Shown here: positions 25,681 to 34,935 of the stretch, piece by piece
Numbering within the stretch: the stretch's first letter is position 1
Layout of the letters: every line of letters begins with the position of its first letter
The notes under the pieces: generated by a model
Database searches by the model: none
Seen by the model: the letters and a program-made list of their open reading frames with translations, nothing else
Told to the model about the DNA's origin: nothing
Program-made: the position numbers and the translations under genes
Source: Bacteroidales bacterium
Lineage (GTDB): Bacteria > Bacteroidota > Bacteroidia > Bacteroidales > Tenuifilaceae
Length of the DNA: 64,000 nucleotides
Reading direction: 5' to 3'
Assembly: GCA_013141385.1 (NCBI GenBank)
Contig: JABFRB010000020.1
Span: forward strand, 60,618-124,617

Positions 25681-25845
25681 TGTAAAGAGAAATAGTCGAG
25701 AATTTTTCTTTTATGAAATTTGGAGCGGTCTGAAGGTCGAAATTTAAAGACAACGAAGTCAGAAGACTTCATCAAGCAAATGTGGTGAGAGTCTCTCTGA
25801 TAGACTCATAGGCTATCGACTGCCTACTTGATTGGTGGTTCGTGT

Positions 25846-26187
25846 TTATTTTTTTTCTTTATATCTATCAACCTGATCAAAAAATTCCATAGAAGCATAA
25901 CCTGTGTATATCTTAGCCGAATGTTTAATATTCTTGGCTATAAAAAATCTATCCCCTTTTACAAATACATTTTTTACTCCATCTATTGTCAATTCAATCT
26001 TACCTTCAAGTACAATTCCCCATTGACTTTCATGGAAATGTTCAGGGACGTCAATATCCTCGGAAAATTCCATAAATACAATCTGATGCTTTAATCCTTG
26101 CGAAAGAAATGCTTTAATTCCATTAATCGGAATATCAGCTTCAGGCAAATCAACGATAGGTTTTGGAAATATCGGAATCATATTCAT
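25846..26187 (-). CDS. Cupin-domain protein
   Basis: 113 residues, a single small beta-barrel. The cupin motif is visible as PEHFHESQWGIVLEGK (H, H, E region) and GDRFFIAKNIKHSA (the last His). It probably binds a metal and a small ligand. The next gene upstream on the same strand is a second cupin, 12 bp away, so the two form an operon and may act together. No specific substrate can be read. Confidence 0.75.
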   Translation of the reverse strand: MNMIPIFPKPIVDLPEADIPINGIKAFLSQGLKHQIVFMEFSEDIDVPEHFHESQWGIVLEGKIELTIDGVKNVFVKGDRFFIAKNIKHSAKIYTGYASMEFFDQVDRYKEKK

Positions 26188-26199
26188 TGGCTTTTAAAT

Positions 26200-26526
26200 T
26201 TATAAATAGTCAAGTCTTGGTGGAATAAATGTATCTATAACCGCACCATCTTCAAGCACCTCCCATGAATGTTCAACATTTTCAGGTACTGAATAGCTGT
26301 CTCCAGAATTAAGAATTTCATTAATGTCTTGATATTTGATTCTGTATTTTCCAGAAATCACATATCCGCTTTGCTCATTGGGGTGAGAATGTAGTGGCAC
26401 TTTGTCACCAACCCTATAATTCATCCTTGTTACCATTGATTTCTGTCCAACAGCTAAAACGTCAAATGAAACTCCTTTAAATTGTCGATTCTTAGCATTT
26501 TCAGATTTTACTATCATAATGTTCAC
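26200..26526 (-). CDS. Cupin-domain protein
   Basis: 108 residues. Conserved cupin core: PLHSHPNEQSGYVISGK, then GDSYSVPENVEHSWEV. The histidines and Glu/Gln expected for metal binding are present. It is upstream of the other cupin gene by 12 bp and transcribed with it. A fragment of a MITE-like terminal repeat (26534-26575) sits just in front of its start. Confidence 0.78.
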   Translation of the reverse strand: MNIMIVKSENAKNRQFKGVSFDVLAVGQKSMVTRMNYRVGDKVPLHSHPNEQSGYVISGKYRIKYQDINEILNSGDSYSVPENVEHSWEVLEDGAVIDTFIPPRLDYL

Positions 26527-26533
26527 TAATTAA

Positions 26534-26575
26534 TTTAACGTGAATTCGACATAAGGAATAATGTATTAACCTTTA
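26534..26575. repeat. End fragment of a MITE-like repeat
   Basis: AACGTGAATTCGACATAAGG followed by AATAATGTATTAACC resembles the ends of the elements at 30848-31008 and 58865-59089. No matching second end was found nearby, so this is a solo copy. Confidence 0.45.
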
Positions 26576-26601
26576 TACCAATCAATTTAAATCCCATTTT
26601 C

Positions 26602-26889
26602 TTACTTTATTTGTTTGCTTTCTACAAATTGATATCGAGCGTCCCCATCGTTCTTTATGCCTCTCATTTTACAATAATCTTGTAGTTCGTCAATTTCGAC
26701 CACAAAATCATTTACAATGTATCCATGCGAAATTAATTCCTCTTTAATTTTTAAGAAAATATTGTGCCAATCTTTCCATGTATCGTGCATATTTTCCTTA
26801 TCATCAATAGATTCTAAGAATCGTTCCCAATCTTCTTCTTTATAATATGCCAAATTTATTGATCGTTTTATATTGCTATCTTTTTGCAT
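26602..26889 (-). CDS. Hypothetical protein, 95 aa
   Basis: Not recognised. A soluble, acidic, Trp-rich small protein (YYKEEDWERFLESID, then DTWKDWHNIFLKIKEELI, then EIDELQDYCKMRGI). It ends in a Lys-containing tail. It has no membrane segment or signal. It stands on the same strand as the cupins and the XRE gene but is separated from both by more than 70 bp. Probably a real gene given its clear frame. Confidence 0.5.
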   Translation of the reverse strand: MQKDSNIKRSINLAYYKEEDWERFLESIDDKENMHDTWKDWHNIFLKIKEELISHGYIVNDFVVEIDELQDYCKMRGIKNDGDARYQFVESKQIK

Positions 26890-27050
26890 GTGTTAAAATT
26901 TGTTTATAACCCCCATTTTTGAGGATAATTTGTTTTCAAACTTAGCAAATTATTATAAATCATCAAATGGTTTATTCAATGAGTTGGGTCCTATATATGA
27001 TTATACTAATGATTGCACTATTAATGCGGGCGCAGCCTGCAAGAATAGAA

Positions 27051-27074
27051 AATCCGAGGAGGGAGGCTCGGATT
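27051..27074 (-). terminator. AATCCGAG-family terminator hairpin after the XRE gene
   Basis: Stem AATCCGAG / CTCGGATT, preceded on the plus strand by GCAAGAATAGAA, which on the minus strand gives a T-rich tail. It lies about 75 bp past the stop of the XRE gene at 27148. Confidence 0.75.
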
Positions 27075-27147
27075 TATATACAGAGATGTGAGAGGCTTTT
27101 CAATAGGCTTTTAGCCTATCGACTACTTACTTGATTGTACAACCTAA

Positions 27148-27501
27148 TTATTCTTTTTTCAACTCTTTCATGATTAAGGTCTCAATCTCGCCGAGTTTGT
27201 CTAAAGGAACAGCGTTTAGTATTTGGCTTAGCTGGGTGACGCTTCCTGTTCTTTTTAGGGTATTTAGTGGATGTTTCTCGATCTTCGCTTCTTTCTTGTC
27301 TGGAATCCATTCAAGAATGTCGTTTGGTGTACATTGTAGCAAAACACAAAGTTTCTCCACGTCCTTTAAGTTCAATCTTTCCATCTTACTATTTGCTACA
27401 CGGGTGGCAAAATTGTCCGAGTATCCTGCTTTTACAAGGTAACTGAAGGGTTTATCAATCCCTCTAGCCCTAAAAATTCGTGTAAAGTTGAATATTAGCA
27501 T
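27148..27501 (-). CDS. XRE-type helix-turn-helix regulator
   Basis: 117 residues. The N-terminal ~65 residues form a helix-turn-helix of the short XRE type common in Bacteroidota (KAGYSDNFATRVANSKMERL, then KDVEKLCVLLQCTPNDILEW). The C-terminal part (NTLKRTGSVTQLSQILNAVP...) may mediate oligomerisation. The start is supported by an AGGAG ribosome-binding site immediately before the ATG. A 21-bp tandem array begins only 6 bp upstream of the start codon and fills the promoter region, so the protein may bind it. This is inference from position. The gene is not linked to any toxin. Confidence 0.82.
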   Translation of the reverse strand: MLIFNFTRIFRARGIDKPFSYLVKAGYSDNFATRVANSKMERLNLKDVEKLCVLLQCTPNDILEWIPDKKEAKIEKHPLNTLKRTGSVTQLSQILNAVPLDKLGEIETLIMKELKKE

Positions 27502-27506
27502 CTCCT

Positions 27507-27737
27507 AGTCGTTTGAAATTAAAAATAAATATTGTAAATATAAAACAAACTCGTTTAATATAAAAAGAAAGTCGTTTGTTCTATATTTTAAGTCGGTTAT
27601 ATTATAAACTAAGTCAGTTGTTTTAAAAATAGAGTCGTTGGATTTACAAATTAAGTACCTTATTCCAAAAACAATCTCGTTCATTTCATCGAGGAAGTAG
27701 GTTGTTTTATGTTTGGGGTAGGTATAAGCTTAATTTC
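27507..27737. repeat. 21-bp tandem array in the XRE gene upstream region
   Basis: Ten to eleven units of exactly 21 bp. Most units begin AGTCGTT or a close variant (ACTCGTT, AGTCGGT, AGTCAGT, AGTAGGT), followed by a 14-bp A/T-rich part. The start positions are 27507, 27528, 27549, 27570, 27591, 27612, 27633, 27654, 27675, 27696 and probably 27717. The conserved half recurs every two helical turns, which would place it on one DNA face. Units 2 and 9 are degraded at the start. No spacers and no coding frame. Confidence 0.88.
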
Positions 27738-27962
27738 AGTACCGAGTTGCAATAGCTTACGTGTAATCTTTATAATGTTGCTCTATGGTTTGTAGGTTGC
27801 TTGCTTTTGAGTTGGTAATACTCCTAAAAATGAATATTAAACCTCATCTTTTGGTATGGCTTATTTTCAAATTATTATTCGCTATTAAGGGAATGTTAGG
27901 TGAGTTTTATCTCTTATAAACTTAAACTAAAATTGAGGTAGATAAGACCTGCAAGAATAGAA

Positions 27963-27986
27963 AATCCGAGACAGTTGCCTCGGATT
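27963..27986 (-). terminator. AATCCGAG-family terminator hairpin after the VOC gene
   Basis: Stem AATCCGAG / CTCGGATT with the same GCAAGAATAGAAA leader as its relatives. It lies about 90 bp past the stop of the gene at 28073. The remaining sequence between 27738 and 27950 shows no gene. Confidence 0.75.
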
Positions 27987-28072
27987 AATGGAAATTGAAA
28001 CTACGATAGAAATATTATCCTTGGCAGTTCACAAACCATGCCATTACTTGTATGTTGTGCTATTTGTTGTTT

Positions 28073-28516
28073 CTACTTTTTAAATTCTTTTTCATCTTCA
28101 ATCAAATGTTCATTCCACTTGTCCTTTGGCAAACTATTAAATAGTTCTATCAAGTTATTCTCAGGGTCTCGGAAATGAGAAACCCTTATCCCCCAAGCAG
28201 GCATGTCCATAGGCTCGGTTATAAATTTAACGCCTTTCTTTTTCAAATCAGTGTAGGTTTCATCCACGCTATTAACCTGAACTATAATTGCAAAGCTATC
28301 TTGCAGATTATCGTTCTTTTTAGCACCTGCATTGTTAATTGCAACACTCATTAAGTCCGCCTTAAATAGTGCAAGACCAGATTCAATACCAAAATCAAAA
28401 CTGGCAAAATTATCGCCAAGTTTACCCCAAGTACATTTTAATCCTAAAATGTCATTATAGAAGGTGAAACACTTATTAAAGTCGTTCACCAAAAGTCTAA
28501 TGTTGTTGAATTTCAT
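28073..28516 (-). CDS. VOC (glyoxalase/bleomycin-resistance) family protein
   Basis: 147 residues. The beta-alpha-beta-beta-beta pattern of the vicinal oxygen chelate fold is clear: MKFNNIRLLVNDFNKCFTFY at the start, ending DPENNLIELFNSLPKDKW with the Glu metal ligand. The start motif lacks the usual first His ligand, so it may bind rather than convert its ligand. It is immediately downstream of an AraC regulator (30-bp gap), which suggests co-regulation. Confidence 0.8.
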   Translation of the reverse strand: MKFNNIRLLVNDFNKCFTFYNDILGLKCTWGKLGDNFASFDFGIESGLALFKADLMSVAINNAGAKKNDNLQDSFAIIVQVNSVDETYTDLKKKGVKFITEPMDMPAWGIRVSHFRDPENNLIELFNSLPKDKWNEHLIEDEKEFKK

Positions 28517-28546
28517 TTTGTTTAAATTTAAAATTACAATGCAAAA

Positions 28547-29314
28547 TTACTTTTCACTCATGGTCAATAATTGTAAAAATCGGTCGTTTTTATTATCACT
28601 TAATTCTTTAGGCTTAACGCCTGTATGTTTCCTAACTTCCTTAATGAAGTGCGATTGGTCAAAATAATTCTGTTCTGGGAAAAGTTTTCCTTTTTTTACA
28701 TCGCTTAAAGAGGCAAACACCTTTAGGATATTGCAATATGCTTTCAAAGACAATCCAAATTTATTGCTAAAGTATCTATTTATTTGCCTGCTACTCCACG
28801 AAGCAATATTTGCGTATTCCAAAACAGTTGATGAACCGTTGGTATGGTATAGGTTGTTGAAAAGTTGAACTTTACGGTTGTTTGTCCCTTTACCATCTCC
28901 AACAATTGAGATCAATTTAGTTGTAATATGGTTGCAGAATAAGGTAAAATCAAGTGTTATTAACGAATTAATATTCCAAAAATCACTACCAATAATTTGG
29001 CTGTTATTAACAATTGATGAAATGTTTTGCTGTAGAATATACTCCACCGATAAGAGTTTAAAACGTATTCCAAAAAGTACAGTGTTCCCAGCAACTGAAA
29101 TATCAATCTGATTTGTCCATAAACCGGTTAGTAAGATATTTTGAATTTTGTAATCTCTTATCTCAACAATTATATCAAAGCAACCGTCAGGAAGTATTAT
29201 CGAATCGTATCTTGCAGAGGAAATATTATTAAAACGCCAAAAGCATTTAACAAAATCGGATAATGAAATGTCTGGTTTTAATTCTGAATATTCTATGTTG
29301 TTTTTTGTTTCCAA
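28547..29314 (-). CDS. AraC-family transcriptional regulator
   Basis: 255 residues. The C-terminal ~90 residues hold the two AraC helix-turn-helix motifs: WSSRQINRYFSNKFGLSLKA and YFDQSHFIKEVRKHTGVKP. The N-terminal part (ISLSDFVKCFWRFNN...) is a cupin-like ligand domain often found in Bacteroidota AraC proteins. It likely controls itself and the VOC gene downstream. The inducer is not known. Confidence 0.85.
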   Translation of the reverse strand: METKNNIEYSELKPDISLSDFVKCFWRFNNISSARYDSIILPDGCFDIIVEIRDYKIQNILLTGLWTNQIDISVAGNTVLFGIRFKLLSVEYILQQNISSIVNNSQIIGSDFWNINSLITLDFTLFCNHITTKLISIVGDGKGTNNRKVQLFNNLYHTNGSSTVLEYANIASWSSRQINRYFSNKFGLSLKAYCNILKVFASLSDVKKGKLFPEQNYFDQSHFIKEVRKHTGVKPKELSDNKNDRFLQLLTMSEK

Positions 29315-29462
29315 TCTTTACGCAATTATTTGTTACAGTAATATTTTTAGGAATGATAGGCAAATAGTTGCGGTGTGAAATGCAGCGAATTTTTGAGATG
29401 CATCATTATTCTACGATAAGAAATCACAAAGAGGGACGAAATGCTTGACCTATTGTTGTTTC

Positions 29463-30098
29463 TTACCAATTCTCCAAAATCAATGTTGAAAAGGCAAAAA
29501 TGTTAACTAAAATATGCGCTAGTGTAACAAGAAAGATATTGTTTGTTTTTGTTGCAACAAATTGCCATAAAATTCCCATAAAGAAGGCTCCTCCTACTAA
29601 TGCGCCAATTCCTCCTTGAAATTTTAATCCACTAATAGTTGCCAATGTCAAATGCCATAATCCAAACCCAATGGTGGAGGCAACAATTACAATATATTTA
29701 TTTTTAAATTCTGTTTTTAGTGTCAATCCCCTCCAAAATAATTCTTCGCAAGTCCCATTGATAATGCCAGTTGATATTGTCAGAATCATTAAAGAAACCC
29801 TTAATTGAGGGAACGATGGAATAAAAGAGACAAAAAAAGTTCCAATTACAGGAATAAAGGCTATCAATCCCCATAATTGTGTTTTTGATTTATTAACCTT
29901 GTATAATTCAAGAATTCCTTGAAACCCTAAGTAATACAATGTGAATGATGAAATTATTATCCAGTAGATAATAGATGATACCCAATACCCTGATTGTAAT
30001 CCTATTTGCTTAATAGTAAAGTTGAAAATTAAATAGGTTATTGGGAATATTAATCCAAATAACAAAATTTTAAGAATCTCAAATTTAATTTTCTTCAT
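29463..30098 (-). CDS. CPBP-family intramembrane glutamic endopeptidase
   Basis: 211 residues from the ATG at 30098 (MKKIKFEILKILLFGLIFPI). A longer frame to 30182 exists but its extra residues (MSVSECIVQYITLVWVIRVR...) do not look like the family. About six membrane helices are visible, with the catalytic EE of GTCEELFWRGLTLKTEF and the later His/Asn motifs GLWHLTLATI and LAHILVNIFAF. Family members cleave prenylated or membrane proteins, and in bacteria are linked to bacteriocin immunity. Its target here is unknown. Confidence 0.8.
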   Translation of the reverse strand: MKKIKFEILKILLFGLIFPITYLIFNFTIKQIGLQSGYWVSSIIYWIIISSFTLYYLGFQGILELYKVNKSKTQLWGLIAFIPVIGTFFVSFIPSFPQLRVSLMILTISTGIINGTCEELFWRGLTLKTEFKNKYIVIVASTIGFGLWHLTLATISGLKFQGGIGALVGGAFFMGILWQFVATKTNNIFLVTLAHILVNIFAFSTLILENW

Positions 30099-30226
30099 AG
30101 ATTTATCTTTTAATGCATTGCACCTAACTCGTATAACCCATACCAAGGTAATATATTGAACAATACATTCTGATACGGACAATTTTCAAACTTAGCAAAT
30201 TATTTTTTAAAGAAAAATAATCAATT

Positions 30227-30712
30227 CTATTTACTTGTCTTCAATTTCCCATTTGCAAGGAAATAGTTTATCTCTTCCGCCCAATCCAATAAATTGTGTT
30301 GGTACATGCGTTGAATAGCGTGTTGGTTGAGTTTATTGCCTAATTCATTAAGACCAATAAATGTGTAGGTGATTTCTGCCATTACTTGAATCTCTGTAAC
30401 AGGTTTACATTTTACTGTTATTGTCCAGTATCGGTTTTCGGTTGAGACTAAGTATTGAATTAAGTAATTCTGTGGATCGTACTTTGATACTCGCCATAAA
30501 TATTCCAATTCATCATTGTGGCCTTGGGTTTTAAAGGTTGTTCCCTCTTCAATAACTTCTGTGGAAGGATAAATTAGGGTTGGGTTCCAACCTTCGGCCC
30601 ATTTTCTCTCCTCAAATGCCCCGAATAGGGGAAAAACTGCCTTAATGTTTCCATTTAAGGTAATGGTTGCAGTTCTGGTTACCTTTTCAGCTTTAAAATT
30701 TGTATTTTCCAT
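30227..30712 (-). CDS. SRPBCC-like protein
   Basis: 161 residues from the ATG at 30712 (MENTNFKAEKVTRTATITLN). A longer frame to 30790 would add about 26 residues that do not look like the family. The pattern ITLNGNIKAVFPLFGAFEER, YLWRVSKYDPQNYLIQYLVS and RYWTITVKCKPVTEIQVMAE matches a START/SRPBCC helix-grip fold that binds hydrophobic ligands. I recognise no specific family. It is the last of several single small genes between 25.8 and 30.7 kb, all on the minus strand but with separate spacing. Confidence 0.6.
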   Translation of the reverse strand: MENTNFKAEKVTRTATITLNGNIKAVFPLFGAFEERKWAEGWNPTLIYPSTEVIEEGTTFKTQGHNDELEYLWRVSKYDPQNYLIQYLVSTENRYWTITVKCKPVTEIQVMAEITYTFIGLNELGNKLNQHAIQRMYQHNLLDWAEEINYFLANGKLKTSK

Positions 30713-30847
30713 TGTTCCTAATTTACCCGCTTGTGGAGGCTGTTTAAAAAGATTAATTAATAACCGCAGAGACCACAAAGCAGAAAACACAAAGAACGCA
30801 AATATATATTAAACAATTCATTGACTTTTTGCGAACTTCGCGAAATC

Positions 30848-31008
30848 TTATAATAACGTCAGTTCGATGTAAGGTGTCATCCTGAGCGAAGCGAAGGATC
30901 TAATGATCTATAAAACAGATGCTTCACTTCGTTCAGCATGACAAAGCAACAATCTAATGGTGAACTGATAATCAATATATTATACTTACATCGAACTCGC
31001 GTTATAAT
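30848..31008. mobile_element. MITE-like element with terminal inverted repeats
   Basis: Imperfect terminal inverted repeats AACGTCAGTTCGATGTAA at the left and the matching TTACATCGAACTCGCGTT at the right (16 of 18 bases) enclose about 160 bp. The inside contains a second inverted pair, GTCATCCTGAGCGAAGCG against CTTCACTTCGTTCAGCATGAC, which folds into a long hairpin. No gene inside. Related ends occur at 26534 and 58865. The nearest coding sequence is the ETF gene ending at 31082. Confidence 0.65.
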
Positions 31009-31081
31009 ACTTTGCGGTTAATTGACTTTTAACACACCTTCAGCAGGATTAGGTAATCATTGCAATAACCGATGCTTATAT

Positions 31082-33022
31082 TTATTTTTTAGGTTCAATT
31101 CCAAATGTGAATCCGCCTTTTACACGTTCAATCAGCTCTGGCAGTATATCCTGATATTCTCCAACTATGCCAAAGTCAGCATTTTGGAAAATGTGTGCTT
31201 TAGGGTTGCGATCTATGGCAATTATTTTTTCCGATTCTTTCATGCCGGCAACGTGTTGAATTGCACCCGATATACCAACGGCAATATATACTTTAGGACG
31301 AACTGTTTTTCCGGTTTGTCCAATTTGCCTTGCATATTCGGTAATACCTTCATCAACTACTGGACGGCTACTTGTCCATTCAGCATTTATGCCTTGTGCA
31401 ATAAGCGCATCAGCAAGACCTTTTACCAAGCCTAAATTATCGTTAATGGTACCTCTACCGCCTGAAATTATGATATCAGCCTCAAAAAGGTTTTGTAATC
31501 CGCCTTCGCCTCTCTCTGTTTTTACAATTTCAACTACAAAGTCTTTATCATTTAAAACAGGATTAAAACTTGAGATAATTCCTTGTCGTCCTTCAATACG
31601 TTTTGGGATTTCGAATGTGCCCGCTCGGGCAGTTGAAATTTGTGGGCAAACAAAGCCAAGGATAGTTGCTAGTTTACTTTCGCCGTATGTGGGACGCTTT
31701 GATTCAAGGATGGGTGTGTAAATTACTTTTTCTTTTTTATCAATGTATTCTCCAATTTCAAGTCCAGTGCAGTCTGCTGTTACGCCACTATCGGTTTTCA
31801 TACCTATTCTAGGCGCTAATTCTCTTCCAGAGGTGGTTGCAGCAAAAAGGGCGATTTCTGGTTTTCGTTCTTTAATGACTTGGGCAATAATTGATGAGAA
31901 TGGAAGGACTTGGTATTCTTCAAGTTTATCATTTTCAATAACAATAACTTCATCAGAACCATGTTCAATCATTGTTTGAGCCAGATGTTGTACATTTTTC
32001 CCAATAATTACTGTCATTACCTTGGTGTCGTTGCCAAGTTGTGTTGCCAAGTTTCTGGCAGGAGTTAAAAGTTCGATTGAAGGCCTTGAGATTTTATCAT
32101 TAGTCACTTCTGCCCAGGTAATAATTCCTCGTGCACCATCTCTAAAGTCTTTTTCAGGAAAATCGGGTCGATCAATCTCCTTTTTAGCAACATTCTCTTT
32201 TTTTGCTAATACATTTCCCCCTTTTTTAAAGTTTGATATTAGGCTGTCGACTAAAGAAACTTCATTGTGGCCTACGGACATCGTGATAGGTGGACGTTCG
32301 CTTACAATATTAACTACTTTTACTACAATGGTTGGTGAACCATTAATACCTATCTTTTCGGTTCCTAAACCAATATCGTCAATCCCTAAAGTTGTAATTT
32401 TCAAATTACGTGCTTTGATAGCTCCGCTTAAAGATGGTTTGCGGGGAGGAATTCCTGTTGGAGTTAACGAGATAACACAAGGGATAGGTAATTTCATCAT
32501 TTGAAATCCACCCTCGATAATACGTTTTGCAATTACATTGCCCGTACCATCAGATTTTACGCTTTCAACAAAAGTGGCCTGTGGAATTCCTATTTTTTCG
32601 GCTACCTGCGATGGAACGTGAGCAGTATCGCCATCACTGGTTTGTCGGCCTGCTAAAATTATAAAGGGATCTTTAGAGTCTTTGGTAAATCCCAGATGCT
32701 TAAGCATTGTAGAGATTGCAAGTCCAGTGGCATAAGTATCGCTTCCGCCAAGCTTTCGATCCGATAAAAGGTATGCCTCGTCATAACCCATTGAAATAGC
32801 TGTTCTAAGTGCATTTTCAAATGATTTAGGCCCCATGGAGCAAACAATTAAACGTGAATCGGGATTCTGTTTTTTGAGCTGTAAGCCTGCTTCCAACCCG
32901 AATTGGCAATCGATGTTAATAATTGATTTTGCTTTTGTTCTGTCCATTAACCCATCTTCACCCATTCTCATTTCGGTGGGAAGTGGAACTTGTTTTATTA
33001 AACTTATTATTGTTAAAGCCAT
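31082..33022 (-). CDS. Electron transfer flavoprotein, fused beta-alpha subunits
   Basis: 646 residues. Residues 1 to about 255 are EtfB (MALTIISLIKQVPLPTEMRM, and GLAISTMLKHLG). About 320-646 are EtfA with the FAD-binding motif RQIGQTGKTVRPKVYIAVGI and AIDRNPKAHIFQNADFGIVG. In most bacteria these are two genes. ETF accepts electrons from acyl-CoA dehydrogenases and passes them to the quinone oxidoreductase, encoded just upstream at 33277. The gap between them is about 250 bp, so they may be one transcript or two. Confidence 0.9.
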   Translation of the reverse strand: MALTIISLIKQVPLPTEMRMGEDGLMDRTKAKSIINIDCQFGLEAGLQLKKQNPDSRLIVCSMGPKSFENALRTAISMGYDEAYLLSDRKLGGSDTYATGLAISTMLKHLGFTKDSKDPFIILAGRQTSDGDTAHVPSQVAEKIGIPQATFVESVKSDGTGNVIAKRIIEGGFQMMKLPIPCVISLTPTGIPPRKPSLSGAIKARNLKITTLGIDDIGLGTEKIGINGSPTIVVKVVNIVSERPPITMSVGHNEVSLVDSLISNFKKGGNVLAKKENVAKKEIDRPDFPEKDFRDGARGIITWAEVTNDKISRPSIELLTPARNLATQLGNDTKVMTVIIGKNVQHLAQTMIEHGSDEVIVIENDKLEEYQVLPFSSIIAQVIKERKPEIALFAATTSGRELAPRIGMKTDSGVTADCTGLEIGEYIDKKEKVIYTPILESKRPTYGESKLATILGFVCPQISTARAGTFEIPKRIEGRQGIISSFNPVLNDKDFVVEIVKTERGEGGLQNLFEADIIISGGRGTINDNLGLVKGLADALIAQGINAEWTSSRPVVDEGITEYARQIGQTGKTVRPKVYIAVGISGAIQHVAGMKESEKIIAIDRNPKAHIFQNADFGIVGEYQDILPELIERVKGGFTFGIEPKK

Positions 33023-33276
33023 TGTTTCAGTATCTTTTAGTTATTAATTTAAGTTGCTAATTATGGGTAAAACAGGAGATTTAAGAACAAGGATTACCTT
33101 CGGTGAACTCGCAACGCTCGGTTAACGAATTTTGATTTTAGAAGTTATTTGAAATTCAGCATCATAATTCTAGATATCAGTGTTTTTTTCGTCTTTATTT
33201 CAAAAATCCTAAATCGTTAATCGATATTCGTTAATCAATTCTTTAAAACATTATTATAAGTAGCAACTTGGATTTA

Positions 33277-34935
33277 TTACATGTTTTGAAAATCAGGACC
33301 ATTACCACCATTGGGTACTACCCATGTAATGCCTTTTCCAGGGGCTTTTATATCGCATGTTTTGCAATGCATGCAATTTTCGGCATGAATTCTGAGTTCT
33401 TTCTTGCCATCTTTATTGATATGAAGCTCATATACCTCCGATGAACAGTAAAACTGTTCAGGTGCGCCATACTCTTCGATATTAACGGCATTAAAGTTTC
33501 CCAGATCGTTAATTTTAAGATGCACAACTTGCTGCTCGTCATGGTATACCCCTGAATGATAGATGTCAGTGGCTTTATCGAATGTTAATACCTTATCGAA
33601 CTCAAGTTTACCCTTAAAGCGTTCTTTAAAAGGTTTCTTTTTTAATTCACTTGGTTTTAGCGTTGTTGTAGAGTCGGCATGAGATCTAAGTCTTCCAAAG
33701 AAACCTGCTCCACCAGTTATTAGTTGAGTTCCAAAATGTAATCCACCAATAATTAACCCTTTAGCAAATCCTTGTCTGAAGTTTCGGACAGGATACATCT
33801 CTTTGCGGATAATACTATTATTTATCAGCGTCTCATAAAGTTGAAGACTTTTTTCCGAAGTATCATTGTTCAATAATGCATTGGCAGCGGTTTGCGCTGC
33901 TAACATCCCTGATTTGATGGCTAAATGTATACCTTTTAAGGCTGGCATAGTAACCAATCCTGCGCTATCGCCAACGATTAAAGCATTATCAACATATAAT
34001 TTTGGAATTGCATAGTAACCCCCTTCAGGTAGCGTTTTAGCACCATATTCTACCATTTTACCACCCTTTAAGAATTTGGAAACAAAAGGAGTGGTTTTCC
34101 AAATTTGCATTGCATCGTGTGTATCGAAAGATGGATCTTTATAATCGAGTCCAACAACAAGTCCAACAGCCACTTTATTATCGGCTAACCCGTAAATGAA
34201 ACCACCACCAAATTCATCATTGTTGAGAGGGTAGCCCATGGTGTGATAAACCTGTCCAGCCTTGATGTTACCATCAGGAACTGACCATACTTCTTTGCAA
34301 CCTAATGAGTAAATTTGCTCGTTGCGATCCTTGTCGAGGTGAAACTTATTGATAAGCATTTTGGTTAAGCTTCCACGTGTGCCTTCGGCAAAAATGGTAA
34401 TCTTGGCTTCAACACGAGTGCCTGGCTGGAAGTTCTCCAGCTGATGCCCATGATGATCCAAGCCTGTATCTTTGGTTTTGGCACCAATTACTTTTCCATC
34501 TTTGTATAGGATTTCATCTACTGCAAAGCCTGTGTATATTTCTACACCTTTCTCTTCGGCTTTGGTTGCAAGGTATTTGCATATTTGACCTAATGAAGCA
34601 ACGTAGTTGCCTTTGTTGTTCATGTACGGAACATGAAATGGCAAAGTGAAACTGATTTTTTCGCCAAGTAATACCGTTTTGTCCTTTGTTACTTTTGAGC
34701 TGAAAGGAATTTCAGAGAAATCAACTTCGGGCAGCAATTCTTTGAAAACGGAAGGCTTAATTACAGCTCCCGACATTATATGACTTCCGATAGAACTTCC
34801 TTTTTCAATTAGTAATATTCTATGAATCTGCCCTTTTTGCTTAAATGTATCTGCTAAATGAATTGCAGTGGCTAAACCAGATGGTCCCCCTCCAATTATT
34901 AAAACATCCGTTGTTACTGTGTCTGTAAAACTCAT
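33277..34935 (-). CDS. Electron transfer flavoprotein-ubiquinone oxidoreductase
   Basis: 552 residues, the normal size. The N-terminal FAD fold has IIGGGPSGLATAIHLAD and the second strand ILLIEKGSSIGSHI. The C-terminal iron-sulfur cluster region is AENCMHCKTCDIKAPGKGIT, giving three of the four Cys ligands in CxxCxxC. It passes electrons from ETF to menaquinone in the membrane. This pairs with the fused ETF gene on the same strand. Start chosen at MSFTDTVTTDVLI; the FAD motif begins ten residues later, as in the family. Confidence 0.93.
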   Translation of the reverse strand: MSFTDTVTTDVLIIGGGPSGLATAIHLADTFKQKGQIHRILLIEKGSSIGSHIMSGAVIKPSVFKELLPEVDFSEIPFSSKVTKDKTVLLGEKISFTLPFHVPYMNNKGNYVASLGQICKYLATKAEEKGVEIYTGFAVDEILYKDGKVIGAKTKDTGLDHHGHQLENFQPGTRVEAKITIFAEGTRGSLTKMLINKFHLDKDRNEQIYSLGCKEVWSVPDGNIKAGQVYHTMGYPLNNDEFGGGFIYGLADNKVAVGLVVGLDYKDPSFDTHDAMQIWKTTPFVSKFLKGGKMVEYGAKTLPEGGYYAIPKLYVDNALIVGDSAGLVTMPALKGIHLAIKSGMLAAQTAANALLNNDTSEKSLQLYETLINNSIIRKEMYPVRNFRQGFAKGLIIGGLHFGTQLITGGAGFFGRLRSHADSTTTLKPSELKKKPFKERFKGKLEFDKVLTFDKATDIYHSGVYHDEQQVVHLKINDLGNFNAVNIEEYGAPEQFYCSSEVYELHINKDGKKELRIHAENCMHCKTCDIKAPGKGITWVVPNGGNGPDFQNM

